A stretch of DNA of 64,000 bases, taken from NCBI GenBank assembly GCA_007570785.1, contig ML664175.1, forward strand, positions 10,579,441 through 10,643,440, in the 5' to 3' direction. The first letter of the stretch is position 1, and the number at the start of each line of letters is the position of its first letter. The position numbers were made by a program, and so were the translations under genes. This document shows positions 1 to 11,460 of the stretch, piece after piece. Source of the DNA: Antilocapra americana (Eukaryota; Chordata; Mammalia; Artiodactyla; Antilocapridae). The notes beneath the pieces were generated by a model, which saw only the letters and a list, made by a program, of their open reading frames with translations, had not been told where the DNA came from and ran no database searches.

Positions 1-720
1 TTCCTTCCCCATTCAGCTGCCTGCAAGTCACTGTCTCCTCTCTCCTGATTAGGGGCTCTGTTTACTGTCTTTGCAAAGGAGGTGCAAAAAGCAGAGTTAG
101 CCACCTGTCTACATGTTCCTGGAGAAGCCTTCACAAGGCTGTCTCCCCATCCACACTGGCCTTCTCTGTGTGGTTCTAGAGTCTTCACATTTGGAGTTGT
201 GGGGTGGGGGGAACATCTGAATGTGGCCCCTAATTTTCCAGTTGCGTCTGGACGTGTCACCCAGCCACACAGTAACTGCGCACTGAGTACCACGTCATGT
301 GTGCTGCCGACAAGCCTAGAGGTGGCTTTGTGTTCTGTGCTGGGCGGTGCTGGGGTGGGCCCAGAGGAAGCAAGAGGGAACTCTGAGCGCCTGCAGAGAT
401 GAGGCATCAGATGGGATCATTCACTGAAGGCTACTGACATACTTTTCATAAACTTCCCACTTCCTGCTGCTTCACAGGAGAAAAGATGATGAGGGCTGGA
501 AATCAAGCTAAGCAAAGGTTTCCCAAGCCACTTTTGCACTTCTGTTTAATCCAGGGCCCTGGGATAGCATGGTCTGTCAGCCACCCCTGTTTTGTCCTTG
601 TCCCCCATCTCCTTTCTGTAGAGGGAGCAGGAGGAGAGCAGAGGGATGATCACAGAAATGCTGCCATTGACATCTGCATCCCATCCACCATGATATCCGT
701 TCCCCATCTCCTGCCCTCCA
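1..720. other. unique sequence, no feature recognised
   Basis: No repeat family, splice-framed exon or RNA gene could be recognised. Short open frames exist on both strands but have no codon pattern or motif suggesting a protein. Confidence 0.5.
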
Positions 721-752
721 CTGTCTCTCTCTCTCTTTTTTTCTTTTTATTG
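721..752. repeat. CT/T-rich low-complexity tract
   Basis: A run of CT dinucleotides passes into T-rich sequence just upstream of a SINE copy. It is a simple pyrimidine tract. Confidence 0.8.
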
Positions 753-790
753 CTTTGTGTATAAGACGGAATGTTCAATCTATGTATTCA

Positions 791-968
791 CAAGAATCTG
801 CCTGCAATGCAGGTTCCCTGGGTCAGGAAGATCCCCTGTAGAAGGGAATGGCAACCCACTCCAGTATTCTTGCCTGGAGAATTACATGGACAGAGGACCC
901 TGGCGGACTACAGTCCACGAGGTTGCAAAGAGTTTTGGACACAACTGAGTGACTAACACTTTCACTTT
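791..968 (+). mobile_element. Bov-tA SINE, 5' truncated
   Basis: The copy carries the typical Bov-tA order: the tRNA-derived segment with the CTGCCTGCAATGCAGG core, then the 'ggcaacccactccagtattcttgcctggag' type middle (visible at about 850-880), then the BovB-derived tail ending in a TTTCACTTTT stretch. The first ~25 bases of the element are missing. It sits head to tail against an oppositely oriented BovB starting at 989; the two share tail sequence, so together they form an imperfect inverted repeat. Confidence 0.9.
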
Positions 969-988
969 TACTCCACTATGTAAAATAT

Positions 989-3164
989 CAGTCAGTTCAG
1001 CTGCTCAGTTGTGTCCGAATCCTTGCGGCCCCATGAACTGCAGCACGCCAGGCCTCCCTGTCCCTCACCAACTCCCAGAGCCTACCTAAACTCATGTTCA
1101 TTGAGTCGGTGATGCCATCCAGCCATCTCATCCTCTGTCATCCCCTTCTCCTCCTGTCTTCAATCTTTCCCAGCATCAGAGTCTTTTCAAAAGAGTCAGC
1201 TCTTCACATCAGGTGGCCAAAGTATTGGCGTTTCAGCTTCAGCATCAGTCCTTCCAATGAACACCCAGGACTGATTTCCTTTAGGATGGACTGGTTGAAT
1301 CTCCTTGCAGTCCAAGGGAGTCTCAAGAGTCTTCTCCAACACGACAATTCAAAAGCATCAATTCTTCGGTGCTGAGCTTTCTTTATAGTCCAGCTCTCAC
1401 ATCCATACACGACAACTGGAAAAATCATAGCTTTGACTAGATGGACCTTTGTTGACAAAGTAATGTCTCTGTTTTTAAACATGCTGTCCAGGTTGAACAA
1501 AACTTTCCTTCTCCCCATCTATTTGCCATGAAGTGATGGGACCAGATGCCATGATCTTAGTTTTCTGAATGTTGAGCTTTAAGCCAACTTTTCTACTCTC
1601 CTCTTTCACTTTCATCAAGAGGCTCTTTAGTTCTTCACTTTCTGCCATAAGGATGGTATCATCTACATATCTGAAGTTATTGGTATTCCTCCCAGCAATC
1701 TTGATTCCAGCTTGTGTTTCATCCAGCCTGGCATTTCTCATGATGTACTCTGCATAGAAGTTAAATAAGCAGGGTGACAGTATACAGCCTTGACGTACTC
1801 CTTTTTCTATTTGGGACCAGTCTGTTATTCCATGTCCAGTTCTAACTGTTGCTCCCTGGCCTGCATACAGGTTTCTCAAGAGGCAGGTCAGGTGGTCTGG
1901 TATTCCCATCTCTTTCAGAATTTTCCACAGTTTATTGTGATCCACACAGTCAAAGGCTTTACATAGTCAATAAGGCAGAAATAGATGTTTTCTTGGAACT
2001 CTCTTGCTTTTTTGATGTTCCAGCAGATGTTGGCAATTTGATCTCTCGTTCTTCTGCCTTTTCTAAAACCAGCTTGAACATTTGGAAGTTCTCAGTTCAT
2101 GTACTGTTGAAGCCTGGCTTGGAGAATTTTGAGCATTACTTTACTAGTGTGTGAGATGAGTGCAATTGTGCAGTGGTTCGAGCATTCTTTGGCATTGCCT
2201 TTCTTTGGGATAGGAATGAAAACTGACCTTTTCCAGTCCTGTGGCCCCTGCTGAGTTTTCCAAATTTGCTGGCATAGTGAGTGCAGCACTTTCACAGCAT
2301 CATCTTTCAGGATTTGAAATAGCTCAACTGGAATTCCATCACCTCCACTAGTTTTGTTTGTAGTGATGCTTCCTAATGCCCACTTGACTTCACATTCCAG
2401 GATGTGTGGCTCTAGGTGAGTGATCACACCATCGTGATTATCTGAGTCATGAAGGTCTTTTTTGTAAAGTTCTTCTGTGTATCCTTGCCACCTCTTCTTA
2501 ATATCTTCTGCTACTGTTAGGTCCCTACCATTTCTGTCCTTTATTGAGCCCATCTTTGCACGTCTCTAATTTTCTTGAAGAGGTCTCTGGTCTTTCCCAT
2601 TCTATTGTTTTCCTCTATTTCTTTGCATTGATCACTGAGGAAGGCTTTCTTATCTCCTTGCTATTCTTTGGAACTCTGCATTCAAATGGGTCTATCTTTC
2701 CTTTTCTCCTTTGCTTTTCACTTCTCTTCTTTTCACAGCTATTTGTAAGGCCTCCCCAGACAGCCATTTTGCTTTTTTGCATTTCTTTTTCTTAAGGATG
2801 GTCTTGATCCCCATCTCCTGTACAATGTCATGCACCTCTGTCCCTAGTTCATCAGTTATTCTGTCTATCAGATCTAGTTCCTTAAATCTATTTCTTACTG
2901 CCACTGTATGATCATAAGGGATTTGACTTAGGTCACACCTGAATGGTTTAGTGGTTTTCCCCACTTTCTTCAATTTAAGTCTGAATTTGGCAATAAGGAG
3001 TTCATGATCTGAGCCCCATTCTGCTCCCGGTCTTGTTTTTGCTCACTGTATAGAGCTTCTCCATCTTTGGCTGCAAAGAATATAATCAATCTGATTTTGG
3101 TGTTGGCCATTTGGTGATGTCCATGTGTAGATTCTTCTCTTGTGTTGTTGGAAGAGGGTGTTTG
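989..3164 (-). mobile_element. BovB (RTE-clade) LINE, 5' truncated
   Basis: The plus strand reads the reverse complement of BovB for about 2.2 kb, from the 3' end (gtccgactc-type tail near 1000) to an upstream RT/endonuclease part near 3160. Full-length BovB is about 3.2 kb, so this is a 5'-truncated copy. It is flanked by a near-perfect 13-bp target-site duplication, CTATGTAAAATAT at about 976-988 and CTATGTATAATAT at 3165-3177, which fixes both borders. Reading frames are broken several times. BovB is known to have entered ruminants by horizontal transfer. Confidence 0.95.
1475..1945 (-). pseudogene. BovB reverse transcriptase fragment, YVDD motif retained
   Basis: This 156-residue open stretch within the minus-strand BovB carries the RT motif B region (QGCILSPCLFNFYAEY at about residues 52-67) and the catalytic motif C as YVDD at residues 93-96. 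An intact element would encode a single long endonuclease-RT polyprotein; here the frame moves at both ends. The downstream part continues in another frame at 1204-1518 and upstream parts in others at 2092-2553 and 2692-2973. It is therefore a dead copy even though both catalytic aspartates of motif C are still encoded. Confidence 0.9.
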
Positions 3165-3177
3165 CTATGTATAATAT

Positions 3178-3400
3178 ACACACATGTGTATTTCAAGAAA
3201 AAGTTACAAGGAAAATTAACAAAATATTAAGTAAGGAGCATCTTTCAATGGTGGAAGTATGAAGAATTAAATTTTAAATAAACTTTCATAATTTTGTGCA
3301 TTTTCCTCGTTTTACTACAAAGAATTTGCATTATTTTGATAAACTGATAAAACCATGTATTTTCTCTAGTTTAGTTATTTTCCCTGAGGTCTCTCTTTTT
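3178..3400. other. AT-rich unique sequence
   Basis: AT-rich DNA between a BovB copy and a SINE. No feature recognised. Confidence 0.4.
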
Positions 3401-3403
3401 TTT

Positions 3404-3572
3404 AAAAAAAAAAAAAAGGTCCTGATTGAATTTGTTAACATTGTTGCTTCTGTTTTATATTTGGTTTTTTTGGCTGTGAGTCATGTGGCATCTTAGCTCC
3501 CTGACCAGGGCTAGAACCCACGTTCCTGCATTGGAAGGCAGATTCTTAACCACTAGACCACCAAGCAAGTCC
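3404..3572 (-). mobile_element. CHR-2-type tRNA-derived SINE
   Basis: Read on the plus strand, this is an A/T tract, the 'ttgaatttgttaacattgttgcttctg' type body, a 'ctccctgaccagggctagaaccc' B-box region and the end 'cttaaccactagaccacc'. That is the reverse complement of the cetartiodactyl CHR-2 SINE, whose tRNA-like head is therefore at the right-hand end. Confidence 0.85.
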
Positions 3573-3744
3573 ACCTCCAGTGTCTCTCCATCCATGTTTC
3601 TCTTTATTTTTGTCCGTCCCTATGACTGTCAGGGGGCTCTTGGGTCACCTTTGTCAACATAAACTCATGAGTTCCCAAGTGTCCTCTGTGGAACACTTAC
3701 TTGAGAATGTACCTCAAAAAAGCAGATCCCACCCAGAGCCTGTT

Positions 3745-4152
3745 ATACAGAAAGAAGTCAGAAAGAAAAAGACAAATACCATTTATTAATGCATGTATAT
3801 GGAATCCAGAGAGATGGTACCCACGATTCTATGTGCATGGCAACAAAGCAGACAGAGACATAAAGAAAAAATTTTTGGACACATTGGGGGAAAGAGAAGA
3901 CGGGATGATTTGAGAGAATAGCGTTGAAAGATATACATTACCATAGGTGAAATATGACTCAGAGAACCCAAAGTTGGTGCTCTGTGACATCCTGGAGGGA
4001 TGGAGTGGGGAGGAGGGTTCAGGAGGGAGGAGATACATGTATACCTTGTGGCTGATTCATGTTGATGTATGGCAGAGGCAAACACAATACTGTAAAGTAA
4101 TTATCCTCCAATTACAATAAATTTAATAAATTCTAAAAAAACATCTTAAAAA
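3745..4152 (+). mobile_element. ruminant L1 3'-UTR fragment
   Basis: The segment has the layout of the bovine-type L1 3' end: the 'tggaatccagagagatggtaccc' region, a GGGAGGAGGGTTCAGGAGGG purine tract, the 'gattcatgttgatgtatggca' block, and an A-rich end at 4090-4152. No coding part remains. Subfamily assignment is from memory of the consensus layout. Confidence 0.7.
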
Positions 4153-6377
4153 AGTCAGATTCCAGACCAATGACCAGGAATGCATCATACTCTATGTCCC
4201 TCTCGGAGATTATCAGTTCATATTACCTATTGGGAGCTCTGAAAAATTCCATAATAAATCGCTTAACATTTAGCTAGTTTTCCCCAAAACCTTTTTGATT
4301 ATGGATCCTTTCCTATGAACTCCCAAGGAATACCTATTAGCAGGGTCTGGGGAACTATGCTTTGGGAACAGCTGGCATGAACAATGTATTATTTGTAGAA
4401 ATGCTGTGAAGTCAAAATTCACTAATGAGAACTCTGGCATCAAAGGCCTATGGAAAAATGTGTGTGCTGTGCTTCAATGAAAATATGACATTCGTGTAGA
4501 TCAGAGGTCCTCACCCCTTTCACCAGAAAGATCCTTTTTAGTTCTTTCCTCAAGGGATTCTGTGCTTTGAAAGCTTTTATCTACCCAACAAACTACATTT
4601 ATTGAATAATAATTTGTTCCTTTGAATTTTATTCATCAAAGACATATAACTGCCAATTAGTGCTTCTGATCAGTCAAGATAACCACTGTTACCACACTGA
4701 GTTGATATGACTCCAGCCCAAAGCAAATAAACTTAATGTTTTATTTAGTCTGGGAACCTCATTGAGGTAAATGTATGATTTCCTTTGGGCTTTTTTGAAA
4801 TCTTGAAAATAGCTTACAGACCCCCCCTCCCTGCCTTCCCAGAGCAAAGGGTGGATGGGAAGCAGGACTGTGTGTGAAAAACCAAGGAGGACACGTGGTT
4901 GGGAGGAAGGGAGGGAAGTGGAGGTTGTAGAGTTTGCCCATGGCAGTGAGGACCACAGCGTGGAGGGGTGGGGAGTCTTTGCAGCCTCTCTGAAGACCAA
5001 GGGTCCATGGATTTTGGGGTCCAGATCCTGATGAACAGATGAGAAGCCCCTGGCCAAAGGCACACATGTCAGGTTCCCCAGATGTGGGCAAGAAGCTGGG
5101 TAAAGCTTCTCCCTTCCATGCACCCCTATACCCCCATATCCAGAAGGGCTGTGGAAGATGGCAGGCCCAGGGAGGTGGGGCCAGGGAAAGGAGTGTTTCG
5201 CAGGACTGCTGGCTGCTCTGCCAGGCTCCTCTCCCTGGGCCGCCCTAACACCGGGTAGTTTTTGTTTGGAGCTACTAGGAGGTGCCTGAACTCAATTAGG
5301 TCACCCCTGGGAGTATTGATGGAGCCCTTGGAGACTTGAAACCCCTAGGTACCACCTTCCATTCTGTAGCTGGCTCCCTCCTAACACAGAAGGAAGAACC
5401 TCTGCCCAAGGAGCTCATCCTGGCTTAGCGGTTCCCCTCCAGACCCTCTGGGAGACTGTGGGCATCGCGGAGTTCAGCCTTAGACACCAGGGACCACAGG
5501 CTCTTGACAGAGACTCTCCTAGGATGTTTTGAGACCAGGTGCCCTGCGATCTGGACTCCACTGGACTTCGCAGAAGAGCTGTGGGGGCAGCTATGGGTAC
5601 AGCAGGGGTGGCCCCATTCCCTGCAGCGAGATGGGGCTCCTCCATGGGAAGGAAGTGCTCAGGCCAAGCCCTGTACAGCCCAAACCACCCTCCATAGGCT
5701 GGGTCCCCAACCCCGTCCAGCCACGGCCTGGACCTCAACACCCAGCCTTGCTTCTCGGCTCTTCTCTCATCAGCCAGGACATTTTCCCAGAAGATACAAT
5801 CTCTGTCTGGCAGAAGCCCACTTGCAAAAATAAATCTTCCCCTGAACATTTTCCAGGCCCGTTTTAGAAACAAATCTGGGTGATGCCTTTTACTCATTTC
5901 CAAAGACAAACAGCCAACGCCCAAGGCCTCTCTCCCCTCAGAATGTTCCAAGAATGGAGAACAGGCTCTGCCTCCCTTCAAGCAGGGAGGGTGAGCTTCC
6001 CTGGCAACTGTACTCCCCCAAACCACTGCCCAAGTCTGGGGACACAGGTGGGATGGAGCTCACAGACTGGGGCCCCAGTGTAGCCCACGGTGTACACTGG
6101 GTATAGCCTCGCGACCCAGAGTCTCCCGCAGGTGGAGCCTTCCTGTGGCTTCTGGAAGCTGCAGAAGTTGCAACCTCCCCAGCATCCATCCATTCTCATA
6201 TTAAATATTTACACTGAGCACCTGTTAAGTCAGTATAGCTGGCATGCTAGGGGCTGCGATTCAGCAGGGAACGTGTGCTAAGGCCCCACATCTGTGAGGC
6301 AACCACTGAATGACTGAGTGATGCGGGCATCACTGGAGTGATGATCACACAGAAAACATCACTGGAATTCTCTGTGC
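4153..6377. other. mostly unique sequence
   Basis: About 2.2 kb in which only a weak, old L2/MIR-like trace (about 6195-6250, 'actgagcacctgttaagtc') is apparent. A minus-strand open frame of 203 codons at 5415-6026 is the longest outside repeats in this half of the window, but it has no recognisable domain and no supported splice context, so it is not called as a gene. Confidence 0.45.
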
Positions 6378-6432
6378 TTCATCAGGGTATTATCTCATTT
6401 GATTTTTACAACAGCCCTGTGAGTTGGGAAAG
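6378..6432 (-). mobile_element. MIR SINE fragment
   Basis: 'ttatctcatttgatttttacaacagccctgtgag' is the reverse complement of the 3' part of the MIR core. Short and diverged. Confidence 0.6.
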
Positions 6433-6466
6433 AAGGAAGGAAGGAAAAGAAAGGAAGAAAAGGAAG
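6431..6466. repeat. GA-rich (GGAA) low-complexity tract
   Basis: Repeated GGAA/AAGG units form a purine-only strand over about 35 bases. Confidence 0.8.
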
Positions 6467-6480
6467 TTTCTGTTTACTGA

Positions 6481-7096
6481 GTCAGTTGTTCAGTCGCTAA
6501 GTTGTATCTGACTGCACTCCAGGCTTCCCTGTCCTTCACCATCTCCCAAAGTTTGATCAAACTCATGTCCATTGAGTTGGTGATGTCATCCAGTCATCTC
6601 AGCCTCTGCCATCCCCTTCTTCTCCTGCCTTCTATCTTGCCCAGCATCAGGGTCTTTTCCAATGAGTCAGTTCTTCACATCAAGTGGCCAAACTATTGGA
6701 ACTCAGCTTCAGCATCAGTGAATATTCAAGGTTGATTTCCTTTAAGATTGACTGGTTTGATCTTGCAGTTCAAGGGACTTTCAAGAGTCTTCTCCAGCAC
6801 CACAGTTTGAAAGCACCTGTTCTTCGGTGCTCAGCCTTCTTTACAGTCCAACTCTCATGTCACATCCATACATGACTACTAGAAAAACCATAGCTTTAAC
6901 TATATGGACCTTTGTTGGCAAAGTGATGTCTCTACCTTTTAATATGCTGTCCAGGTTTGTCATAGCTTTTTTTTCGAGGAGCAAGCATCTTTTAATTTCA
7001 TGACTGCAGTCACCGTCCTCAGTGATTTTGGAGCCCAAGAAAACAAAACCTGCCACTGTTTCCATTTTTCCCCATCTATTTTCCATGAAGTGATGG
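6481..7096 (-). mobile_element. BovB LINE 3' fragment
   Basis: Reverse-complement BovB from its 3' end (gtcagttgttcagtcgctaag) through the C-terminal coding part, stopping at the 'ttccatgaagtgatggg' region. The copy has small deletions relative to the 989-3164 copy. Remnant coding text on the minus strand is near 6841-7086. Confidence 0.93.
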
Positions 7097-7139
7097 GTCA
7101 GTGGCCTATGCTTTTACATGCACTAAAACTATACTTTTT

Positions 7140-7477
7140 TAATATATACTTTTATTTATTTTTGACAGTGCTGGGTCTTCATTGCTGTGTGCAGGCTTTC
7201 TCTCTTTGTGGTGATCAGGGGCTACTCTCTAGCTGAATTGTGTGGGCTTCATTGCAGTGCCGTCTGTTGTGGTGGAGCACAAGCTCTAGGGCACTTAGCC
7301 CACTACTCTGTGGGCTCAGTAGCTGTGGCTCCCAGGCTCTGGAGCACAGCCTCAGTAGTTGTGGCACGTGGGGCTTAGTTGCTCTGTGCCATGTGGGATC
7401 TCCCCAGATCAGGGACTGAACCTGCATCTCCTGCTTGGCAGGCAAGTTCTTTACTACTGAGCCACCAGGGAGGTCTT
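7140..7477 (-). mobile_element. CHR-1-type tRNA-derived SINE
   Basis: Plus strand starts with a TTATTTATTTTTG tract and 'ctgggtcttcattgctgtg', runs through repeated 'agtagctgtggc' units, and ends in 'ttctttactactgagccaccaggga', the reverse complement of the tRNA-like head. Near full length (about 335 bp). Confidence 0.9.
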
Positions 7478-7482
7478 TTTTA

Positions 7483-7640
7483 TCCGTTTAATCCTTCCAA
7501 CTATACTATGTGGTAAGAAGATACCTCTGTTCTCACTTTCACAGAAAAGAAAGCCAAAGCCCAAAGGAAGTGCCAGGGGAGGGATTGACCGAGGTAGGTC
7601 TGATCCCAGAACCCCAAAGTCTCTCTGGCACAGGCGCACA
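7483..7640 (-). mobile_element. MIR SINE
   Basis: Matches a reverse MIR layout: 'ttaatccttccaactatac', then 'ctttcacagaaaagaaagcc', then a 'gggattgaccgaggtaggtctgatccc' end. Diverged. Confidence 0.55.
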
Positions 7641-7649
7641 CACCCAGGT

Positions 7650-7669
7650 CACACACACACACACACACA
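7650..7669. repeat. (CA)n microsatellite
   Basis: Ten uninterrupted AC/CA units; a likely length-polymorphic locus. Confidence 0.9.
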
Positions 7670-10044
7670 TGAACAGATGCATCTGTTCCGCTGGCCCCTG
7701 CTCTGGGGACACCCAGTGACTGACCCGCACACTGACATTTACTTTCCCTCATCGGCAGGAATGTTTTGAGCACCTGCTGTGCATCCTGTGAGCTCATCCC
7801 TGGGCCTGTGGGCCCAGTGCAAGCAGGAGAGCTCAGGTCTCTGCCCCTTGGGTGTGCCTCTGGGCACCGAAAGTGTGGCTAAATCTGAGTAGAGATGTGC
7901 CATGAGTATAATATACACACAGAATTTCCAAGACGTAGTAAGAAACAAGGAATGTAAAATGTCCTATACTTTATATGGATCGCATGTTGAGATTATGTAT
8001 TTTGGGGATATAGTTGATTAAAGAAAAAATGTTTTTAAAAATAGTATTTCCCTTTTTTCTTTTTTTAATGTAGCTGTTGGAACATGTAAAATCAATTACA
8101 TGGCTCATATGTGTGGCTTGTATTATATTTCTGAGGAGCAGCTCTGCTCTGGATAGAAAGACAGACTCTCAGCAAGTAAACAAATATAGAAGAGGGGTGG
8201 TTGCAGGGAGAGGAAAGTGTTGGAGAAGAAATAACACAAGCAATGTGCTGAGAGGGGCCAGCAGGTAGACCCAGGCGACCAGGACCTTGGGTCATGAGCA
8301 GCAGATAAGGAGAGGCAGAAGGCCCTTATAACCATGAGAATAAGCCGTTTCCCACACTGCAGAGGTACCAGGGCCTGTGTCCTGAAGAAAGGAGTTGCCG
8401 TGCAAAGATCCAGGAGGCTAGACAGACTCCCCACTGAGCTGTGAGGCCTGGAGCTGCAAGGACCCTCAAGGTCACCACCTCTGCCTCTGGGTTTTAGAGG
8501 GTCGGTGTTTACAAGGTCCTCGTGTAGGGCTGGGTGACTCTCCGGTGCCTGCCCTGGTGGTGTCCATTCCACAGAAGGTCTTCTGTATGCCTGGGATGGT
8601 CCAGCTAGCAGTAAGCTCTGGAGAGGAAATCGTGACAAAACCAAGTCCCTGCTCCCACAAGCTCATAAACAAGGCGGAGAGAGGGGTGGCTGGAGATAAA
8701 CAAAAGACAGAGAAATATCTATGTCAGGAGTGGTAGGTGAACAAATCAAGAGGAAGAGAGGGCAGGTGGGAGCTGGGTGCTGTTTCCTCAGTGACCTGAA
8801 TGAAATCAGGGAGGGAGCCCTGAGGACACCAAGGGGAGGAAAGTCCCAGGGACTTGGCATAGCATGTGCAAATGTCCTGAGGTAGGAACCTGCCTCTCAA
8901 TTTCAAGGACGGCATCAGGCCAGTGCACTGGGGAAAAGTAGGCAAGGGGAGAGTGACCAGGTGAGGACCTGGATGGACTCAGTCACGTGGGTGGTGGTTT
9001 TCTTTATTATTTCCAGTGTTCTAGTACTGGTAGAGTACTAGAGGGGAGCACAGGTTTCCTAGAAGGATGACAATCGCCACTATTCACAGGGTCTTCCAAG
9101 GTGAGGAGGTGCCTCATCTTGGAGGTGGTCCCAAGGCTTGATGCCTGAGGAATGGGATAGCCCATGGCTGGGTAGGCACACACTGTCTTATGCTCAGCCA
9201 CTTGTCTATAAGAGAAACAGTGCGGCGAGGCACTGGGAATGGGGTGTTGGGGTCTTGGGGTGGAAGTTTGGAGCTGTCACAGGGGCCGGAGGCCCACATG
9301 ATGACAGGCTCGGCAATTTCCTACAGTCAGGGAGCCAAGGCCCTAGCAGTTTACTGAGGTTCTGCTTTCCCAGACTCTCCCATCCGCCCTCTTGCCCTGG
9401 TTTACCAAGCCCCTCCCTTACTCGCGAGCCCACAGTGACTCCGTACTGCCTGCTGTTTCGCTCTTCAGCTTTGCTCTTCAGCTGACCCTTTGCCACAGTG
9501 ATCACTCATGCCCCTCAGGTCTCCCTGTCCAGTGATGATTTGCCAAAAAATGTTGGCTAAGACTGCTGGAGGAAATTACTTGTTTATTTTTTTGCTAACA
9601 GGGAAAGACCTGCTTTAATGAATAATTTTTCCCCAAGAAAATGATCCTCTGACCTTCTCTGAGCCACAAAGTCAGTGCTGCCTTAGCCGTCCCGGCCCGT
9701 GGAGAGGCTTCCCTGTCTCATGGGGAGCAGCAGGCCCGAGAGACTGCAGTTCTGTGAGCATAGCCGTGCCCACCGACCTGGCCTGGACTCAGTGGCCCTC
9801 CACTGGAGGCCCGATGGCTGTTAACATAGCAGGGTGTGTTCAAAGACTACCAGCCTCCCTCCCCATCTGCATCCACTAAGCCAACATTCACTGAGGACCT
9901 ACTGTGTGCCCACCACTGTGCTGTGGCCAGACTGCTCAGAATTGATTTCTGTAGGGACAGGCTTATTCTGAACATGCTTCTAGTAAAGAAGGGCCATCAC
10001 CCCCCTTTTAAATGATTAGTTGTACAAACAAAAACCATTCTTTT
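7670..10044. other. mostly unique sequence with faint L2 traces
   Basis: No gene recognised. Weak reverse-oriented L2 3'-end traces are at about 8560-8650 (accaagtccctgctcccac, agctcataaacaa) and 9885-9950 (cctactgtgtgcccaccact). The 8140-8290 and 9030-9230 parts are unique. Confidence 0.4.
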
Positions 10045-10334
10045 TAAGTTTGGCTCCCCTGGGTCTTTGTAGCTGTGTGGACTTTTCTCTAGTTGTGGTG
10101 AGCGGGGGCTCCTCTCTGTTGTGGTGTGCAGACTTCTCAAGGCAGTGGCTTCTCTTGTGGAAGACGGGCTCTAGGTGCATGTACTTCAGTAGCTGCAGCT
10201 TGCAGGCTCTAGAGCACTGGCTCAGTAGTTGTGGCACATGGGCTTAGATGCCCTGCAGCATGTGGAATTTTCCTAGAGCAGGGATCAAACCCATGTCCCC
10301 TCTTCAGCAGGCAAATTCTTAACCAGGGAAGTCT
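10045..10334 (-). mobile_element. CHR-1-type SINE
   Basis: Reverse-complement CHR-1 with the 'ctgggtctttgtagctgtg' start, tandem 'agtagttgtggc' units and 'caaattcttaaccagggaagtc' end. The head region has a small deletion (accact lost before accaggg). Confidence 0.88.
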
Positions 10335-10469
10335 CAGAAAATCATTCATTTGAATCTAATAACAGTCCACCAAGCTTGTAAAAAAATTTTCCATATTCTA
10401 TCATATCTCACAGTGCCTTCATTTTGGTCTCCAGGGGAGCTCCAGTGTCCTGAGCCGTCTGTTTGCCCT

Positions 10470-10605
10470 TCATCAGGAAGATGGGCATCATTCTATAGTA
10501 GTTTGCCCATGGGACTCAGAAAGGTAAGTTACTTTCTTAGGATCACACAGCGACACAACCTGGAGTCAGGATGGAAGCCCCACGCCTGAATCTAGGGGGT
10601 TCTCC
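10470..10605 (-). mobile_element. MIR SINE
   Basis: 'gactcagaaaggtaagttac' followed by 'ggatcacacagcgacacaacctggagtcagg' is the reverse complement of the MIR core. Confidence 0.65.
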
Positions 10606-10787
10606 ACTCCGGATGCACAGGAAACCACTAGGGGAAATTTTACAACTACCAACTCCGCAGCAGCTGCCCCAAGATGGTCTAATTTCATGGGCAGGGCCTT
10701 GGCAGTGGCAGGGGAAGGTTAGAGCGCCCCCAGGTGATTCTATTAGGCTGCAGGAGCTGAGAATCACTGTGCCGGAGCCTGTGGCCC

Positions 10788-10798
10788 GGGGGGGGGGG
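10788..10798 (+). repeat. homopolymeric G run
   Basis: Eleven consecutive G on the plus strand, preceded by CCC. Worth treating as a possible base-calling artefact as well as a real run. Confidence 0.85.
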
Positions 10799-10811
10799 CA
10801 GAGGAGCCATC

Positions 10812-10965
10812 CCAGTTCTGGTGCTAACTTGCTGTGTGGTTTGAGGGAAATCCCATAACCTCTCTGTTCTTCAGTTTCTTCATTTGTCAAAAGGGAGCTC
10901 TCTTTCAGAGTCTGTCTCACATGTAATCTGTGAGTTATGGGATAATGGGATGATGCTAGAAGCCC
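10812..10965 (+). mobile_element. MIR SINE
   Basis: Forward MIR: 'gctgtgtggtttgaggg', 'cataacctctctgttcttcagtttcttcatttgtcaaaa', and a decayed 3' end near 10,960. Confidence 0.75.
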
Positions 10966-11347
10966 TCAGGGAGGGCCACTGTGGGTAAGGGCTTGAGATC
11001 CTGGCCCTCCTGGCATCAGACTGGAGGGAAAACAGGCCCAGTAAATGGCGTGGCTGGTCTCTATCTTCCCCACCCTGCAGTCTATGGGGTGGGGATGGAG
11101 TTTGGGAGGGACCCAGGGGAGGCCTGCCAAGTCCACACCTTCCTTGTGGCGGTCTGCTCCCACAGGGCCTGTAGGACCCCGTGGGACTGAGGCCTGTGGC
11201 TCTCCAGGGCCAGGCCTGGAACAAGGAGAGAGGCCATGTCTGGTCCTGCAAGCTCAGAAGCCCCGGGAAGGGCTGGCCTGGCCGTGGGGGTTCACAGACA
11301 AGAACCCAGCCTGCCCGAGATAAATGGGGAGAGTGGGAATCCTCTCC
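10966..11347. other. unique, moderately GC-rich sequence
   Basis: No repeat or gene recognised. Several overlapping open frames exist on both strands, as expected from GC content. Confidence 0.4.
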
Positions 11348-11460
11348 TAACTTGATTCTCACAACTATCCTTGGTTCTCAGTTTCTGGTGGTGAAAAATA
11401 TGTTGCAGAAGAAACAGCTGTGCTTGTTTCCCAAGTTACAAAGGTGAGTTCACGTTCTTG
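11348..11460 (-). mobile_element. diverged MIR-like copy carrying splice-site look-alikes
   Basis: 'ttgattctcacaact' through 'tttcccaagttacaaagg' follows the reverse MIR core. On the plus strand it holds an acceptor-like TTGGTTCTCAG ending at 11,381 and a donor-like AAG/GTGAGTT at 11,443/11,444, bracketing 62 bp that is open in two frames. No evidence that it is used as an exon. Confidence 0.45.

Noticed and set aside
5415..6026. Minus-strand open frame of 203 codons in unique sequence
   Set aside because: No recognisable domain, no repeat of the frame's codon bias in neighbours and no convincing splice or promoter context.
7651..7670. CRISPR-like or tandem-repeat array
   Set aside because: It is a simple CA microsatellite; no spaced direct repeats of CRISPR type occur anywhere in the window.
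10880..11362. Minus-strand open frame of 160 codons
   Set aside because: It overlaps MIR sequence and GC-rich DNA, with no motif and overlapping open frames on the other strand.
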